Below, piece by piece: positions 13,722-26,725 of a DNA stretch of 64,000 bases (position 1 is its first letter; each line of letters starts with the position of its first letter). A model generated the notes under the pieces. It was given only the letters and a program-made list of their open reading frames with translations, searched no databases and was not told the origin of the DNA. A program made the translations under genes and the position numbers. This DNA is from Trebouxia sp. TZW2008 (lineage: Eukaryota; Chlorophyta; Trebouxiophyceae; Trebouxiales; Trebouxiaceae): assembly GCA_002118135.1 (NCBI GenBank), contig BDIU01000261.1, forward strand, positions 152,823 to 216,822, read 5' to 3'.

Positions 13722-15598
13722 ATGATGAAGCTCGGCTATAGCCTGAGCAGACTGTCGTCCAGATTTGGAAGTCCTGCTGACGCCAGTACCGGCGCTGATG
13801 CATCTGAAGCGCCTGCGTATGCCGTGCTGAATGATCAGACGTGGACAGCAATATTTTCCTGGCTCAGCACTGCTGACTTGGCCAGGAGCAGGGTACGTTT
13901 GGCTACATACATTGCCCTCATCTATGCTAATGGTATATGTCTGACGTCTGCCCTTTGCTTCAGGCAGTATGCAAAGAGTGGAAGGCACTCATAGACTGCC
14001 CTGAGGTGCCAGTCCTTGCCTTCTGTTGCGCTATTGAACTTGTGGGCAATTCATGAGGGTTTACATCGCCTGCAGATACGAAGGGGGCTATTCCAGAGCC
14101 ATTGGCTGTTGACAGATCTTCAGGATGAGCCAAAGCACCCTGGCTTCTATCTGGTAGGTCTCAGCATGAAACCATCACGCATATAGTGACTGTCTTGCAC
14201 TGGGCAGTTATGCATGCATTGTCATGCATGCAAGGCAAGCCATCATACCCTTTCAGTCTCTGACTGCTCTGCCCTACCTGATTTCTTCGCTCTGAGCTAG
14301 CTGAAGACTACGTTAATCCTGACAGCACAGCGCTGTGCAGTCTGCAGCTCTGCCCCACCTGTTTTGTCCACTCTAAGCTAGCTGAGAACTACATTGGTCC
14401 TGACAGCATAGTGCTGTGCAGTCTGCAGACCTGCCCAACTTTGCGTGGGGGCATGCTTGTTCACGCCAGGATACTCTTTCCGGTCTGGCAGTCAAGTATG
14501 GCGTGACTCCGCTTGCAATCAAGATGACCAACAATCTGATATCTGACCAGAATCTGCAGTCTAGGCATATTGTGTACATTCCAGGTGAGGTGTTTGTGCT
14601 TCACCATCATCATCAACACTGGCTGACTGCTATGTGCTCAATCAACAACATAGGCAGCAATCTATTGTTGACCTTACAACCATTGATGTCCACATGACTG
14701 TATATGCAGTCAGTAGCAAATCAGATCTGCGGGGCAAAAGAGGCACCTTCATCTATGACATGACAGCCTGTCGGGAGCTGGTTCTGGTTACAGATGCAGA
14801 CGGCAGTGATCTTCCACCTCACAACCCAGATGCAAAGCCTCCTGTTCCTCCTGACCCAATCAACATTGATGCGCTCAGCAGGAAGCTGAGCCGCATGCTT
14901 GGGCGAGGTGAGCCATTGCACCTATTTCTGTTGCTGGTGGCTGACTGCACAGCTTGCTAGTGCATGCTGGTGGGCTAGCAGGGCACTTGTGCATGGCTGT
15001 GCAGCTGTGTTGTGTGTTTGGTAAGTGTGCTGATGGCTGCACGTGAAGTAAAGGTGCATACATGCAAGGCCCTTGCCTTGAACCCACGTTGCCTGCTGGC
15101 GGTCAGCAGAAGCGCATACAGTCTACCATTAATGGCACGTCAACTTGCTGCCTTGTGTAGTGTTGATGATCCTTTTGTTTTCCGCCTGTTCATGCGTAAG
15201 TATATGTATGCTTGTACGTGCATATTTGAAAGCAGTATGTTGCACCAGACTTGTTTGCAGGGTTCAAACCTTGTGCAGATGAGCTCTATGACTGGGTGAT
15301 TTCATTCTTGAATGCAGGGCTACGCATAGAGGAGGGCACAGCCAAGTTTTATTTGGACGTGGCTGATGGCAACCTGAAAGAAGCAATTGCCCTGTATGGT
15401 GAGTATCACTTCAAGCTGACTGCCCACAGCCTGTGTGACTTGGCTGAGCAAGTTGGCATGTTTGACATGACTTTGCAGGGTTGCACCACACAGCATTGCA
15501 TCAAGCAGCAACTATTTGTGTGCTATGCATCAAAATTGTGTGATGTTGCAGAGCAAGACATGGTTTGGGAGCAGAAGAATAAGCACAGGCTATCGTAA
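13722..15598 (+). CDS. F-box and LysM domain protein
   Basis: Seven exons: 13722-13892, 13964-14005 (only 42 bases), 14076-14153, 14422-14584, 14710-14907, 15318-15398, 15552-15598. An N-terminal F-box (LNDQTWTAIFSWLSTADLAR, AVCKEWKALI) would bind SKP1 in an SCF ubiquitin ligase. A LysM module follows (RQDTLSGLAVKYGVTPLAIK, ISDQNLQSRHIVYIPG). The C-terminus has a UBA-like patch (EGTAKFYLDVADGNLKEAI). This domain order matches a plant and green algal family of F-box LysM proteins of unknown target; there is no signal peptide, so the LysM is intracellular. Acceptor 15318 is preferred over 15250 because it restores the family spacing. A C-terminal extension beyond 15598 cannot be excluded. The intron before the LysM exon has a duplicated acceptor region. 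Confidence 0.85.
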
Positions 15599-17192
15599 TG
15601 CTCTTTGCAGCAACACTGTTGCAGCAGCATGCGCAAGGAACAGTGGTGCAGCCAAATCGCAGCGCTGCAGACTCCTCAGCAATGATGCTGGCCGTCAAGC
15701 GACTTCGTTGGAAGCTTATATGCACGCCCAGGAGGCAGGGACAGGGCAAATCACATCAAAGGCCTCGTTTGTCAGTTGAGGGCAACCTTGCAGCTCCTTG
15801 GCAGTGTAGGAGATTGCTGCCAAAATGAGTCACAGTGATGCCACAAGTCAGGGATTGTCTGCCCATCATGCTGACTCGGCTTTATGTACAATATGTGTTT
15901 ACTCACAACGCATGACCTTTCCACTGTACCTGTAAGGCGCAGCTGTATTTGCAGCATAATCAGAATCCACAGGTCTTCCCACATATATGTATTCCCAACA
16001 CTGACCACTGACCACAGGGTTATCTTCAGTCATTTGTAGGGTTCTGTCATCATTTGTCATCAAGCATGTGGGTCAGAGAGTGTGTAAGACCCTTACATAA
16101 GCCTGTCATTTCAAACCCTTGTTGTTAAAAATCTGAAAACAGTCAGGTATCTGTCAGTGCTTTTGAACCCTACAGTCTGGCAGTAACGCCTGCTTTCCTT
16201 GGCATTTTCCTTATTGTGTTAATGAAAACAGGGAGTGCAGTACTTGAGGCTGTACTATACTATAATACTGAGATTCAATTTAACTGACTGTAAAGTTTCA
16301 ATCAATCACCAATAAAGATAGCATGGCAGCCATGGCCGGTACTTTTTTACCATGGTAAAAGTTATCCAGCTTGGTCAAGAGTTACCTGGGTACTTTGTAC
16401 CTAGGTAGCGGGCCTTGGTTACATGCGGTTCAAATTAACCCAGCGGTGGTTACTACTCTCACCATAGGTAGCCTAGTGATTACCCACTAGATTATAGGTT
16501 GATTTCACCTACCAGGGTAATCGCACATTGCACTAAACTACCCACCAGGTAACCCCCCCCCCTTATTTGTAGTGCATGCATATTAAGAGTCCACAGCATA
16601 GCATATGTTCTGTGTCAGGCTTTGATCTTCCCCTGACAGGTGTGGCTTTCGTCATGTCACTAACCCTCCACGGTCTGGACACATGCGCACTGAGACAGAC
16701 AATGTGATGATTCTTTGTCATGTCCCTGCAAGCCAATTCAAAATCAACGCAACAAGCACATCATCAAGTGGTCATCTGTCCGGATCTAGATGATGTACAT
16801 AGGACTAATGTTTTAGTGAGTGCTGTTTGCTAGTTCAAGACGTGATGCACTATCACATCACGGCCAATTTCTGTTCTTGCTTGGGATTGCAGCAGTAACA
16901 TCATGACCATTTCATCAGCTGCTACGTTAACCATTCCGCCTGCTGCATACTCCTTAGCAAATGTTCCAGTGGCGGTGTGCACCCTCTGCTCTACCTGCAC
17001 AGCATGGCGCTGCATTGTCAACAGTGATGCGAAACACCTGTGCGCATACATATGCCCACATACTAAAGATCAAGCCTGTACCTCCTGAAGTATTGGAGTC
17101 AATTCATGACCCCTGTGCACTGCCATTGCCTTTGCTTTGAAGTGCGCTGCTGCATTTGCAACTACGGCAAAAACTCTGGCATTGCTTGGAGA
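15599..17192. other. Intergenic, two gene ends facing each other
   Basis: No convincing gene. The first part holds the 3' untranslated region of the F-box gene, with a TGTAA motif at 15931. The 16330-16560 stretch is unusual in composition and is listed as a separate repeat. Short open frames around 15600-15830 and 16830-17090 show no family features. Confidence 0.6.
16325..16565. repeat. Stretch rich in GGTA/TACC motifs, ending in a C run
   Basis: The motifs GGTAA, GGTAC, TACC and TTACC recur on both strands about every ten to twenty bases, including the local palindromes TTTTTTACCATGGTAAAA and GGTACTTTGTACC. It ends with a run of ten C. It is AT-richer than its surroundings and shows no coding frame. 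It could be a decayed palindromic mobile element or a protein-binding cluster; the sequence alone does not decide. Confidence 0.45.
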
Positions 17193-17749
17193 TTAGTCAG
17201 CAAGTAGCTGCACTGAAACCTCCGGCGTGTGTGACATGTAGAAGCGTTGCCAAGAGGTGACATCAGGCCAGGTTTTGGGCATGATGCGCTGCAGGTTGAG
17301 CTGAGGATCTGCAATCAAGGAAAATTCCACCAATTCCAACTTGACTGCTTGAGGGAAAGAGAGCAAGGACAAGGCTTACCTGCAGTGTCCAAAACAGCAT
17401 CTTGTCCCAATTGCAGCTGAAGTCTCAGTGCCCATAATGTCTGGCATTGTCCCATGAACTCAGTGGCTGATATGAGCATGTCTGGTACAACCTTTGTGCG
17501 TGGCACGATAATCAGGAAGTCTGACGCTGGAAGCATATCACCAGGAACATGAATCAAGGGACCCATCACTCCAATTTTATTATAGAAAAATTGGTCAGCC
17601 AGCTTGTAGAGTTCAGCTTGCTGCCACAGTCTGGCTACAGGCCACTGGCAACGAACTGTGAGCACAATGAATATTTCTGCTGTGTTTTCTGACGACTGCT
17701 GTGTCCTATGGTATGAGTCTGGAACACTGAGCTGCTGTCTGTTACGCAT
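17193..17749 (-). CDS. Hypothetical protein, family not recognised
   Basis: Two exons on the minus strand: 17749 down to 17380, then 17308 down to 17193, joined in phase by a GT-AG intron of 71 bases, giving about 161 residues. Readable segments include ELYKLADQFFYNKIGVMGP, MLPASDFLIIVPRTKVVPD and, after the junction, QRIMPKTWPDVTSWQRFY. The C-terminal region is balanced in composition and looks like a folded domain. The reading frame from about 17940 to 17635 upstream is Ser/Arg/Ala-rich like an organelle targeting peptide, but it is in a different frame and starts without ATG, so a 5' exon may be missing from this model. No function proposed. Confidence 0.5.
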
Positions 17750-19232
17750 CTGTCTGTCTTCACGGGGGCAGGCTGTTGAGCTGTGGCCCTGGACGAGGGA
17801 GACGATTCAGCACTGACAGTTCGGAAGCTTTGAGGTCTGAAAGTGCTGTCAGCGGGTCTTGTGATTGAAAGAGCAGCTTCAAATCCGGGACACGTCCTTC
17901 GCAAATAGTGACCGAACGATCTGTTGCATGTTGTCGTCAAAGCTGCTAGTCACGAGCCACCTGTACGATGCCCAGATTCTTTTGCAACATTTGGCTATTC
18001 AGCAGTCCACGAGTTTGCGCTGAAGTACATCGCGGCTCAGTGGCTGTTCCGCTGCCTCCAACGCCTGCTTCGCTCATGTTGGCGCCTCCTGGTTGCAGCG
18101 TATCACCTCTTCAAGCGTTGGCAGTCACCAGGATGTAAGAGCAGTTTGCAGATGCACAGCGGACACAGTACAGCAGAGGGTGCTGAGGGCAGAGAACCAG
18201 GCGCTAGGTACGGCAACGCCATGAGCCCAATCATTGCCACTGCATTATGATGTCACACCTACGCGGAACAATGAACAACGCAAGCGGATTCAGCACGCAA
18301 AAGTGGTCTCGGAGCCCTGCTCGCGCAAGTCGCAGCATATTGTCAATAAGTTATTGAGCAACCCTTCCATCTCATCGGATTCATGTTGCAAAACATAGGC
18401 GCAGCTGGGCAGATCAGAGGTCTCAGAAAAGAGCGTTATACTCTAATAGGAGTAACAGCAAAACCCGGTCGAATCAAGGCGTGTTGGCCTGACGGCAGTT
18501 CAGTGCCGATGGGTGCCATCACTGCAGATTAAGCAAGCTAATCTTGCGGAGTTGGAGGCAACTTAGTGAGCCCTGACCTTGCAACAAGCTAGTTACTGAC
18601 TCGGTATATGCAAAAGCAGCTGTGTCTGCTGAGTAATGTGGCACATCAAGTAGAGGTTAGCTGCTGAGCAGCATCAGCTTCCAATTCGCACATTGCAAGG
18701 GTACTCTAGGTAGCCTTAGCCTGCCCTATCAGGTCTGGCCAGTAGACATGCCTTCCTAAGTGCATTGCTTTGACCTCTCTGGCTGCAGAATTCCATTGCT
18801 AAGATCATCAGCAAAGCACTTTGAAGTACATTGGGCCATCTGCTCCCGTAGTGAAATGCAGAGTCCAGCAAGCAGTAGTCTAAGTGGACTGCTTTATTGC
18901 ACTCATTGAGGCAGAGACTTGACAAATAGCACTTTGCTCACCAAGCCTACTCGATGTCTGGTCGACCATTGAACCTCTGGCTTGGTAAACAGTTCAGTCG
19001 CACTTGCACCTACGTGGTGGTCCTGGCAGCCATGTCAAGCTGTGTCTCACCTCAGAGGGGTTGAATCTATGTCCCTGGGAGTGAAGGGCTCATTAAATCT
19101 GCAAGTCCTAACCAAACAAACGCCTTTGAGTTCAGCGTTCAACAACAGGATGCATTGAGCACGAAGAATACAGCATATGATAACCCGCTAAGCTACATTC
19201 ACCATTGAGATTTGCAGAAGGTCAGAGGCAGA
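17750..19232. other. Intergenic, no gene supported
   Basis: Between the start of the unknown minus gene and the stop of acireductone dioxygenase. It probably holds the promoter of the former and the 3' untranslated region of the latter. A plus-strand open frame at 17924-18250 has no recognisable features. No RNA gene was seen. Confidence 0.5.
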
Positions 19233-20645
19233 TCACTGTGCTAAGATGGGCTGCAAGTAGTTCTTGACATAGTTCTGTCTGGCAGGTCTGTCATCCTGAG
19301 GGCGGTTGTAGGGCGTCCACACAGGCTCACCAACAAACAACCTCATGGCCTGCATGCAACAGCACCAGCAAGCACTCCTTAATTCATTTGAAATGCATGC
19401 TAGACAGGCTCAGCAGGCCCAGCTAGAGAGATACTGGAGCGATCCGCTATTTCCATTATCCAAAGGTCAAGCTGGCTGATGTAAGCAATTGCATGCACAT
19501 GGGATCATGTTGAAATCATGGCATCCACTCGTGGACTCACCTTGACATAGTTGACATCATCGAGAGTGAAGCGATGATAGATGCCCTCAGGAAGAGTGAT
19601 CATGTCACCTTTCTTCAATGCAATCCTGATCCACTGGTCCTTTTGATCCCGTACATCAAAGTACCCTGCCAGGACAGCCGGACTAGTCTTGAGAAACATT
19701 CAAAGGGTGCTGACCTTCTGATAAACTTTGCCTTTGCGGTTCTTGCATGCATATTCAACGGCAAGGCAATGACTTACCGCTGCCTTCCAAGATGTAGCGA
19801 ATCTCTTCATCTGTATGCAAGTGCTCCTCAAAGAAGGATTTGAGCTTCTCTTCATAGTTGGGCAGCTTTTCAGGTGTGATGGCAATGACATCCTGCATCA
19901 CCATAGCCAATTTTGCAGCTTTTACAGGCACATGTATGCATTGCAAAAAGTATCTCTCATGCCCATGCCAAACATCGCTGTGGGTCACACAGCTGACAAT
20001 GCAGCATTTCAGTAAAATGCAGCAGTTATTGCCCAGCAGCATCACTGACCTGGTATGAATAGTTGCGGTCAGCGCGGATTGCCTCAAGCTTTGGGTCATT
20101 TTCATACTTGTCTGCATCCAGTTTCCATGACAGCACGCCAAGCTTTCTTATGTCAGCCACAGAAGCAGGCCTGTTTGGGTTGCACCTGCAGGCAACAAAG
20201 TGCTGAAAACCGTGCATGAGATGCAGTTGCTCATCACTATGTGATGCTGTCGCTTCAAAGAGCGTGCAATAAGTGCTCAGACTGTCATGATAGCACCTGG
20301 CTCACGATACAGCAGGTTTAATCGACTGCTGCAGATGCTGATAAAGGCTGCGCAGCATCAGTGACATTCAGGAGGTTGATCATCGTTCAGCGTTGGCATG
20401 TGGGCAATGAGGACGCGCCGCAAACTTGTTTTGAGTGTTTAGAGTGACGCAGTGCAGTGTACCTGTGCGGCAATCTTTGGTCTTCCTTGGAGTCGTCCAT
20501 GTACCAGCACTCTAACCTGGACTCATCGACTGACTGAGGCTGCAGGCACGATCCTGGCTTAGACGCACGGTTCAGAGCAGACGTACGCAACCAAGGCTGA
20601 TCATAATACCTGTGCTGACGCTTGGCTACGGGTGCCGACTGCCAT
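19233..20645 (-). CDS. ARD: Acireductone dioxygenase (methionine salvage)
   Basis: Cupin metalloenzyme of the methionine salvage pathway; it oxidises acireductone to formate and the 2-keto precursor of methionine (iron form). Exons on the minus strand: 20645-20610, 20539-20463, 20185-20050, 19892-19778, 19665-19541, 19349-19233, total 201 residues, all phases consistent. The ATG at 20645 is chosen because a 36-base first exon splices in phase, whereas the longer frame at 20590 opens only with TTG. Diagnostic motifs: [54 protein letters not shown] (metal ligands His, His, Glu), [12 protein letters not shown] (fourth ligand His) and [14 protein letters not shown]. All four metal ligands are present, so the enzyme is probably active. 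Its intron at 19350-19540 holds a LINE tail fragment. Confidence 0.96.
19380..19432 (-). mobile_element. Solo LINE 3' tail, reverse orientation, more diverged
   Basis: Reverse complement matches the LINE tail (CTAGCTGGGCCTGCTGAGCC then TG.CTAGC and an AAATGAATT end) with a few changes. It lies in the last intron of the acireductone dioxygenase gene. Confidence 0.65.
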
Positions 20646-21796
20646 TCTGTCGTATCCGATGGTCAAAGGGATGTGCAAGCGTCTATGCGCCTCGTGAAAG
20701 CACGGTCTGTGTGCGTCGCAAAGCGCTGTATAGCTTTGAGCTTCGATCGAGTTTTCGGTTCGGGCCTTCACGTGGTGCCGACTGGCTAGCTGGGGCTTTC
20801 GAAATGCTAAATTTGCAATTTAGGGACGAAGCACAGTACTTGCTGAAATGAAATGCCTATTTGTTGGGATTGATGCTGTCCCAACGTTTGTGAATAGATT
20901 CCCGAAGTCAGCGTAAGGGCATCTTAGCTAAGAAGTTTGCAGTGAGCCCCCCACCCCTGCACCGCCATGCAAGCAAACTCATGCTTGCATGCCGTGCAGA
21001 CAAACTCACGCTAACATTTCTGGGCCTGTCCAGGCTACCAAGCTTTCATGCCTCACGATCTGCTACCATGCTGTCCTTTGACACTACTTTTCTTGTCACT
21101 CTGGCTTGCACTGACAAGGTCTAGGCCTCACCTTGCGTCAGGCACATGTCAGGATCTCTGGCAAAATCCATCCAATCGGTAGCGTAAGAGGCTTGATGCA
21201 TTACCATACAAGCGATCCCGTGCTGCATGCGATGTCGCGTGTGCACATATTCGAGACACTGCATTTTGCAGCTTGCTGCAGCTGCATTGGTCTTTTACAT
21301 GAGGACAAGCAATCAATTGCAGACACCTTACATAATGTTATCCCTGTCTGGCAGGCATGGCAATGCAGCAGACAGGTTTGAGATGCTTCATTGCAAATCT
21401 GCCAAACACCACAGACTTTTTGGCTGCATGACCTCCCAGGGCCGAGAATCTTCATCTCAGCTTAGCATGTTCAGCCAACTACTCCATGTTTGGCCTTGCA
21501 AAGCCAGTAAGCTCAGTTGTGAAGCATTCATCGGCAGCAGTATTGTGCATTGCGGCATACTCGAAAAGTTTGTGGGGTCTGCCGGGGATGTTTGCTTCCA
21601 AACACAAACACTTCGTCTGTACAGATACAAAACACACACAGAACACAAAGTTGGTTGCTAGAGGTGGTGAAGCAAGGCAGGGAGTCATCAATGGCCACGA
21701 GCACATAATCTCGCTCTTGAATGTACAATTGGCTGAACATGAGTCATTTCTCAAGACGAGCCGGAAGTATTGGCAGGACATCAAGATGCCTGTGAA
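20646..21796. other. Intergenic, no gene supported
   Basis: Lies between the start of acireductone dioxygenase and the stop of the SWIM-RING gene, both on the minus strand. It should contain the promoter of the former and the 3' untranslated region of the latter. Several short open frames on both strands (for example 20612-20851 and 21227-21661) are Cys/Ser-rich without motifs and look like chance. Confidence 0.5.
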
Positions 21797-24700
21797 TTAT
21801 GTGGCCTGAGACAAACGCCACAGGTTTGCAGCCTGCCTCCTTCCCATCTGACCATGGTTGGCACGGATCCAGACAGCAGTGTCACCATACAGCGTCTCGA
21901 AACTGGTGTCTGCCTGCTGATGCTGATCTGAGACAGCCCTCAAGTTGACATACTCTTTTTGGGCAGGCTTTGCACCTGCGCATTACACGGCAATGTTCAC
22001 ATACTGTTGCTGAAAAGCATATGCCCGTAAACAAAACCTACAAAAGACAAGAGCTGCCTTCATGAACCTGACAAGTGCCTGCCATATGATGCCTCGCTGC
22101 TTTTGTGTTTTGTTGTTCCCTGCCTGCATGTTGGTTCATGCAGCATTGGACAGAAGTCATGATCACTGCAAACGCAAGCTGAATCATTTGCTATAACCTG
22201 GAGAACCTAGCCTGGAGCACTGCTAAGCTGCTTGCACAGCAAATGACACTTTGATCATAAATTTCACACAGCTGTAGCAAGTCGGTTGCCAGGACAATGC
22301 CCCACTCAAAGGCAATTGCTGTTGTGCAGGCCTCCATGAGGCAATTGCACAGATCTTGGCTATGATACAGCCCTTTTTCCAGAACTTGGGAGGTGATCCT
22401 AGTGTCACACACCCAATCAAAGTAAGAACAGCATGACAAATATGGAAGTTGTACCTTCTTCAGGCCATGCACAGCGGCAGTAGATACAAGTGGCGCCCTC
22501 TCCCATCTCTTTTCTGCTGGCAATCCACTTCTTGAGACACTCAACGTGCACATTTTGGCCACAGCTCCTGCAGAAGGTGATCTTGTCCTCTGGACGGCTG
22601 CCACCAGCCTGCATACACAGCAGCGCATTGCGTGACGGGCTGAAATAGCATGTCAGGGTCAGCTTGCAGAGGGGGATGCAACCTGCCTGCATTTTAGGCA
22701 TGTCAGGGTCAGCATACAGAAGCTTGTCTTGTCCTGTGGATGGCTGCCGCCAGCCTGCACACAAGGTAGCACACTGCCGGCAGGGCTGACGTTGATGTCA
22801 AGGTCAGCTTGCAGAAGGTGATCTTGTCTGGTCAATGCCGCCAGGTTGCACACAATGCAGCATATCGAATGTAGTGTCAAGATAGCATGTGAGGTTTAGC
22901 AGTGGCAGCATCAAGCATGCTTTTGAGGCCTGGCATGCCGCACCAGTGCAATGTCACAACCTACCACAGACGCAGCTTGTCTAAAAGGTATGCATGGACA
23001 CACTGCTTTGGAGGTTTTGTGCTAGCAACAAAAAGCAAACAAGACAAGCAACCAAGACATGGCAGAAGCAGGACACATGCATGCAGCAGCAGGACACAAT
23101 CCAACAAACAAATTGTACACAACAAGTTCGGACCGTTCTATGAAAGGGGAATGGCCCTGCCTGCTTGAACAATGCAGATCACATGACTATCAATGCTCCT
23201 TGAAGTGAGCATGGTACCTTCAGTGTGTCATAGCAGACGGCACACTCGCCCTCAATGGGCCGCTGCTTGGAAGCTGAGCCGCCTGGGCCAGCAGCTGAAG
23301 AAGAGGTAGAGCCTGTGTCTCTGCCTGTGAGGCGCCTGTAGTGGCTGATGACAGACTGGTCAGCAAGAACCTCTGCGTCACCCCTGGTGCTCCTTGTGCC
23401 ACCCAACACCTGCTCTGCCTGCGTGCCATGATGTGATCATTACTCAAAATACTGTGCTGCACACCTTGACAGCAGGCAACGCAGCATATGTTGCCGCATA
23501 TGTGAACGCCAATCCCCCTGCAACCCAGCCCCGACTACAACCCTCTGGCGACCCCCTACCAGAGCCCACCCTTGCTGAAGTGGCCAAGGCTGTCGCGAAG
23601 CTAAAAGGTCACAAAGCCCCTGGACTGGACAACATTCTTCCCAAGTTGCTCAAGTATGGAGGGAATGCAGTCGCCCAAGCACTTCACGACATTGTTCTTG
23701 GCTGTTGGCGATCTGAAAAGGCCCCACCCAAGTTCAAACGTGACATACTGATTTCCCCAAGAAGGCAGGCGCAGCTGATTGCAAAGGTTTCAGGACCTTG
23801 GCACTGCAACCTGTTGCTGCAAAAGTCTATGCTTTGATCTTACGGGACAGGCTATCTCAGTGGCTGCAAGGGCGACTTCTGGAGCCACAATGTGGATTCA
23901 GACCTGGCAGAGGATGTGCTGATGCCTTATTTTGTCTCAGATCAGTGTGCAGCTCAGCTTGGAACAAAGACAAGTCTCTGTATATCTGCATGCTTGACTT
24001 AACCAAAGCCTAGGACTCAGCTGACCGTGACTTAGCTTGGCACATCCTGCTTACCCGGGGCGCCCCCCCCCCCCCCCCCCCCCCTNNCTTACCCCGGGGG
24101 CCCCCCCCCCCCCCCAAGCTAGTTGCTCTTCTGAAAGACTTGCACACTGATCATTGCGGTGTTGTGCGTGCTGAGCTAGATTCTGCAGATGTTGACATTG
24201 ATAAGGGTTTCAAGCAGGGCTGTGTGTTAGCTCCTGATCTGTTCAACATATATGTGGACTCTGTAGCACGTCAACTAGAACCATTGCTGCAACAGTCGGG
24301 TGTGAGTCTACAATGTAGGGTTGATGGAGACCTGTTGACAGTGAGGCGCCCTACCCTCACAGAGTTGATGTGGATCTTGCTATACGCAGACAACATTGCT
24401 CTCATTACTGAGAATGTGGCAAGTTTGAAAAGCTCAGGCAGCTGGTTGACAACGAATTTTCTGATTGGAGGTTGAGTGTCAGCACTAGCAAGACTAAAGT
24501 GTTGATTGTTGGCAGGAATGCTGAGTCAGAGGCAGCTGCTCTAGACCTTCACGTGCGTGGTGTCGCTATTGAAGCAATGCACAAGTCAAGGCAGCATGTT
24601 TACTAGTGATGCCAGGTTGGACACTGAGATCAGTCACAGGATTGCCAGTGCTAGTGTTGCTTGGCATAGTTTGAAGGCGCATGTATGGTCCTGCAAGTAT

Positions 24701-26725
24701 TTGACACTTGACAGGAAGGTGCTGATTTCAAGAGTGTTGTGCTGTCTGTGCTCCTCTATGGGTGTGAAAGCTGGCCTGCTTTGAAGAGTCACGTGAACCG
24801 GCTTGATGTTTTCCAGATGAACTGCCTGAGATTGTTATGTGGCTTTACCTGGCGAGATAAAAGAAGCAATGATAGCATCAGGACCCTTTGCAAGCTGCCT
24901 AGCCTTGATCAGGTTGTTGCCCATAGGAGGCTTAGATGGCTTGTTCACACGGCACGTATGCCACAGGACAGACTGCCTTATCAGTGTATGTTTGGGCAGT
25001 AATGAGGCACTCAGGCCAAGGGTAAACCCAGAGACACTTGGCAGTCAACTGTGTACAAGGACCTCTCTGCCCTCCATGTCCAATATAAATGGTTTAGGTT
25101 AGCACATCATCGAACTGGTTTGAGACAGTTGATTGCTTCTGTACATACCTAGATGGGCCTGCTGAGCCTGCCTAGCCCACGTTTACAATGAATGAATGAA
25201 ATGTTGACACTAATGCAAAGTCAATGACTACACACTTCACACTGAGTCAGTATGGAGATGCTGTGCAAAAACCAACTTCTGAATGTGTGGTTGGGAAGCA
25301 CATGAACAAAAATACAGTGAGGTAGTGATCTGCTACCTCTGTCTTGAGCAAGGCCCTCTGCCACACCAGAGGGTCAGTCTGGTCCAATCTGAGGACTCTG
25401 AGCATAACAAAAAGGTAGTGCTTGCAGATGTTGCCCTTCTGCTGGAAGTCTGGGCAGGTGCAGCCAGGGTGCTTGCCCACAGTCACAGTGTACACTGCAG
25501 CCAAACAGTCAGATGACAACTGCATCACGTTTACATGATCACCTCAGTGAAAGCTCTCTTCAGGGTCAAACAGACATTGCAGGGGGCCAAGACCGTCAAT
25601 TATAGACAGTTGACCAAACACACAACAGACCATGCAGTGGCATGAGCTAATGCCAATGCAACATGACAGTATTATGTGCTGCCTCAAATTTGAGTTTACA
25701 CCTTGATAGGAAACAGATTGCACGACATGAAACTCTTGACCCGCACCATTATGCAGTCATGGCAGGAACACACTTTGAGTTTGCAGAATGCATATGGACA
25801 ATGCACAATGATCAACACGCCTGCCTGCACAACATAGTGCATGACATCAGCTTTTTGCTAGTCGAATCAGCGTCCCAGCATCACAGAAAAGATCTGGAGA
25901 TTACTAGATTATGAGATAGTATGCGCAATGCCACCAACAAAGCTTACCATTTGCTGTTGCACCAAGGACGCTGAAGTCTTCAACAGGCCCATCACTGCTT
26001 GACACTGGAGAAACCTCATGCCGGTCCAATAGGAACAGCCGATGACCAGAATCTGCACGAGGCACATTGTACTCATGACATGAAGAAAGGTATCAGCAGC
26101 AATTGTTTCAAGACAAGCAACAAGCGAGCTCTACATAAAGTCTACAATCTCAGGCCAGCTAGAGGCTACCTGGCATGGCTCTCTTCATTCTGTCCTTGAC
26201 TTTGCAAGGAGCACAGCTGCAAAAGCGCACTGTGTTGCCCTGCTGGTCCAAGCGCTTGATCTTTGGCAGGGGTGGCCGTCCATTGGCAATTCTGTTGGCT
26301 CTTTCCTCTGTCTTTTGGCGTTTGGCTTCTGCTTTCTTAGCCTTTGCCTCCAGCAGTTCCTGCTGTACTTCCACCTGCCTCTGTGCTTTAGCTGCTGCTT
26401 TTGCCTCGGTCTTCCTAGCTATATGCTCCAGCCTCTCCTGCTTTTGCTGTGCACGCTCTTCAGGATGAAGCCGCTTCCTTTTCACTGACCTCCTGACAGG
26501 TGGCTCTGCTGCGCTTGCGGTCGCACTAGGCAGGGCTGCGGTGCGTCCAGAGTTCCTTTGACCTGCTTGACGTGTGCGAGCTGGCCTGGCAAGGTCCACA
26601 GCTTGAGGCTGACTGTCAGGAGGACCTGTGAGATCTATTGATACCGGTTGCGGAAACAACGCTTCGTATCTTGAACTGGTATCAGCAGCACTTGTAAGAT
26701 CTATCAAATTGTCCGGAGCGCTCAT
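21797..26725 (-). CDS. SWIM zinc finger plus RING E3 ubiquitin ligase, ZSWIM2-like
   Basis: Six exons on the minus strand: 26725-26170, 26052-25948, 25494-25337, 23409-23218, 22608-22455, 21975-21797, giving 447 residues. The start is the ATG at 26725. Order: a basic coiled-coil N-terminal region (EERAQQKQERLEHIARKTEA) with a short Cys motif (FCSCAPCKVKDRMKRA); HRLFLLDRHEVS; a SWIM zinc finger, GCTCPDFQQKGNICKHYLFV (CxC then CxH); VISHYRRLTG; a RING split over two exons, EGECAVCYDTLK then ITFCRSCGQNVHVECLKKW and ATCIYCRCAWP; and a YVNL tail. ZSWIM2-type ligases ubiquitinate proteins in the cytosol or nucleus; substrate unknown. The 1.9-kb intron between SWIM and RING holds an antisense LINE. 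The intron beside the second RING exon holds decayed copies of that exon's edge. Confidence 0.9.
22567..22875 (-). repeat. Decayed tandem copies of the edge of the second RING exon
   Basis: The segment spanning the acceptor side of the exon ending at 22608 (GAAGGTGATCTTGTC on the plus strand, then the GGCTGCCACCAGCCTGC junction) recurs at about 22712-22780 and again in shorter form at about 22809-22870. The copies are diverged and lie in the adjoining intron. Confidence 0.7.
23440..25200 (+). mobile_element. Decayed LINE (non-LTR retrotransposon), antisense in an intron
   Basis: Broken plus-strand frames between about 23440 and 25140 encode parts of a non-LTR reverse transcriptase. Seen in order: KLKGHKAPGLDNILPKLLKY (RT motif 1), LEPQCGFRPGRGCADALF, GFKQGCVLAPDLFNIYVDSV, then LLYADNIALI, where the catalytic YADD has become YADN. 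Next come LLYGCESWPALKSH and HRRLRWLVHTARMPQDRLP, the typical C-terminal region of these elements. Frames are interrupted by stops and by a poly-C run with two N at 24063-24115, so it cannot make a full protein. The 3' end has a conserved tail (25135-25180) and a TGAA microsatellite at about 25185-25200. No endonuclease domain was seen; the 5' limit is uncertain. Confidence 0.85.
24060..24116. other. Poly-C run with two unknown bases, assembly gap
   Basis: Two long C runs flank NN at 24086-24087, and each is preceded by near-identical text (ttacccggggc / taccccgggggc). This looks like a collapsed or badly closed junction within the LINE copy rather than natural sequence. Confidence 0.8.
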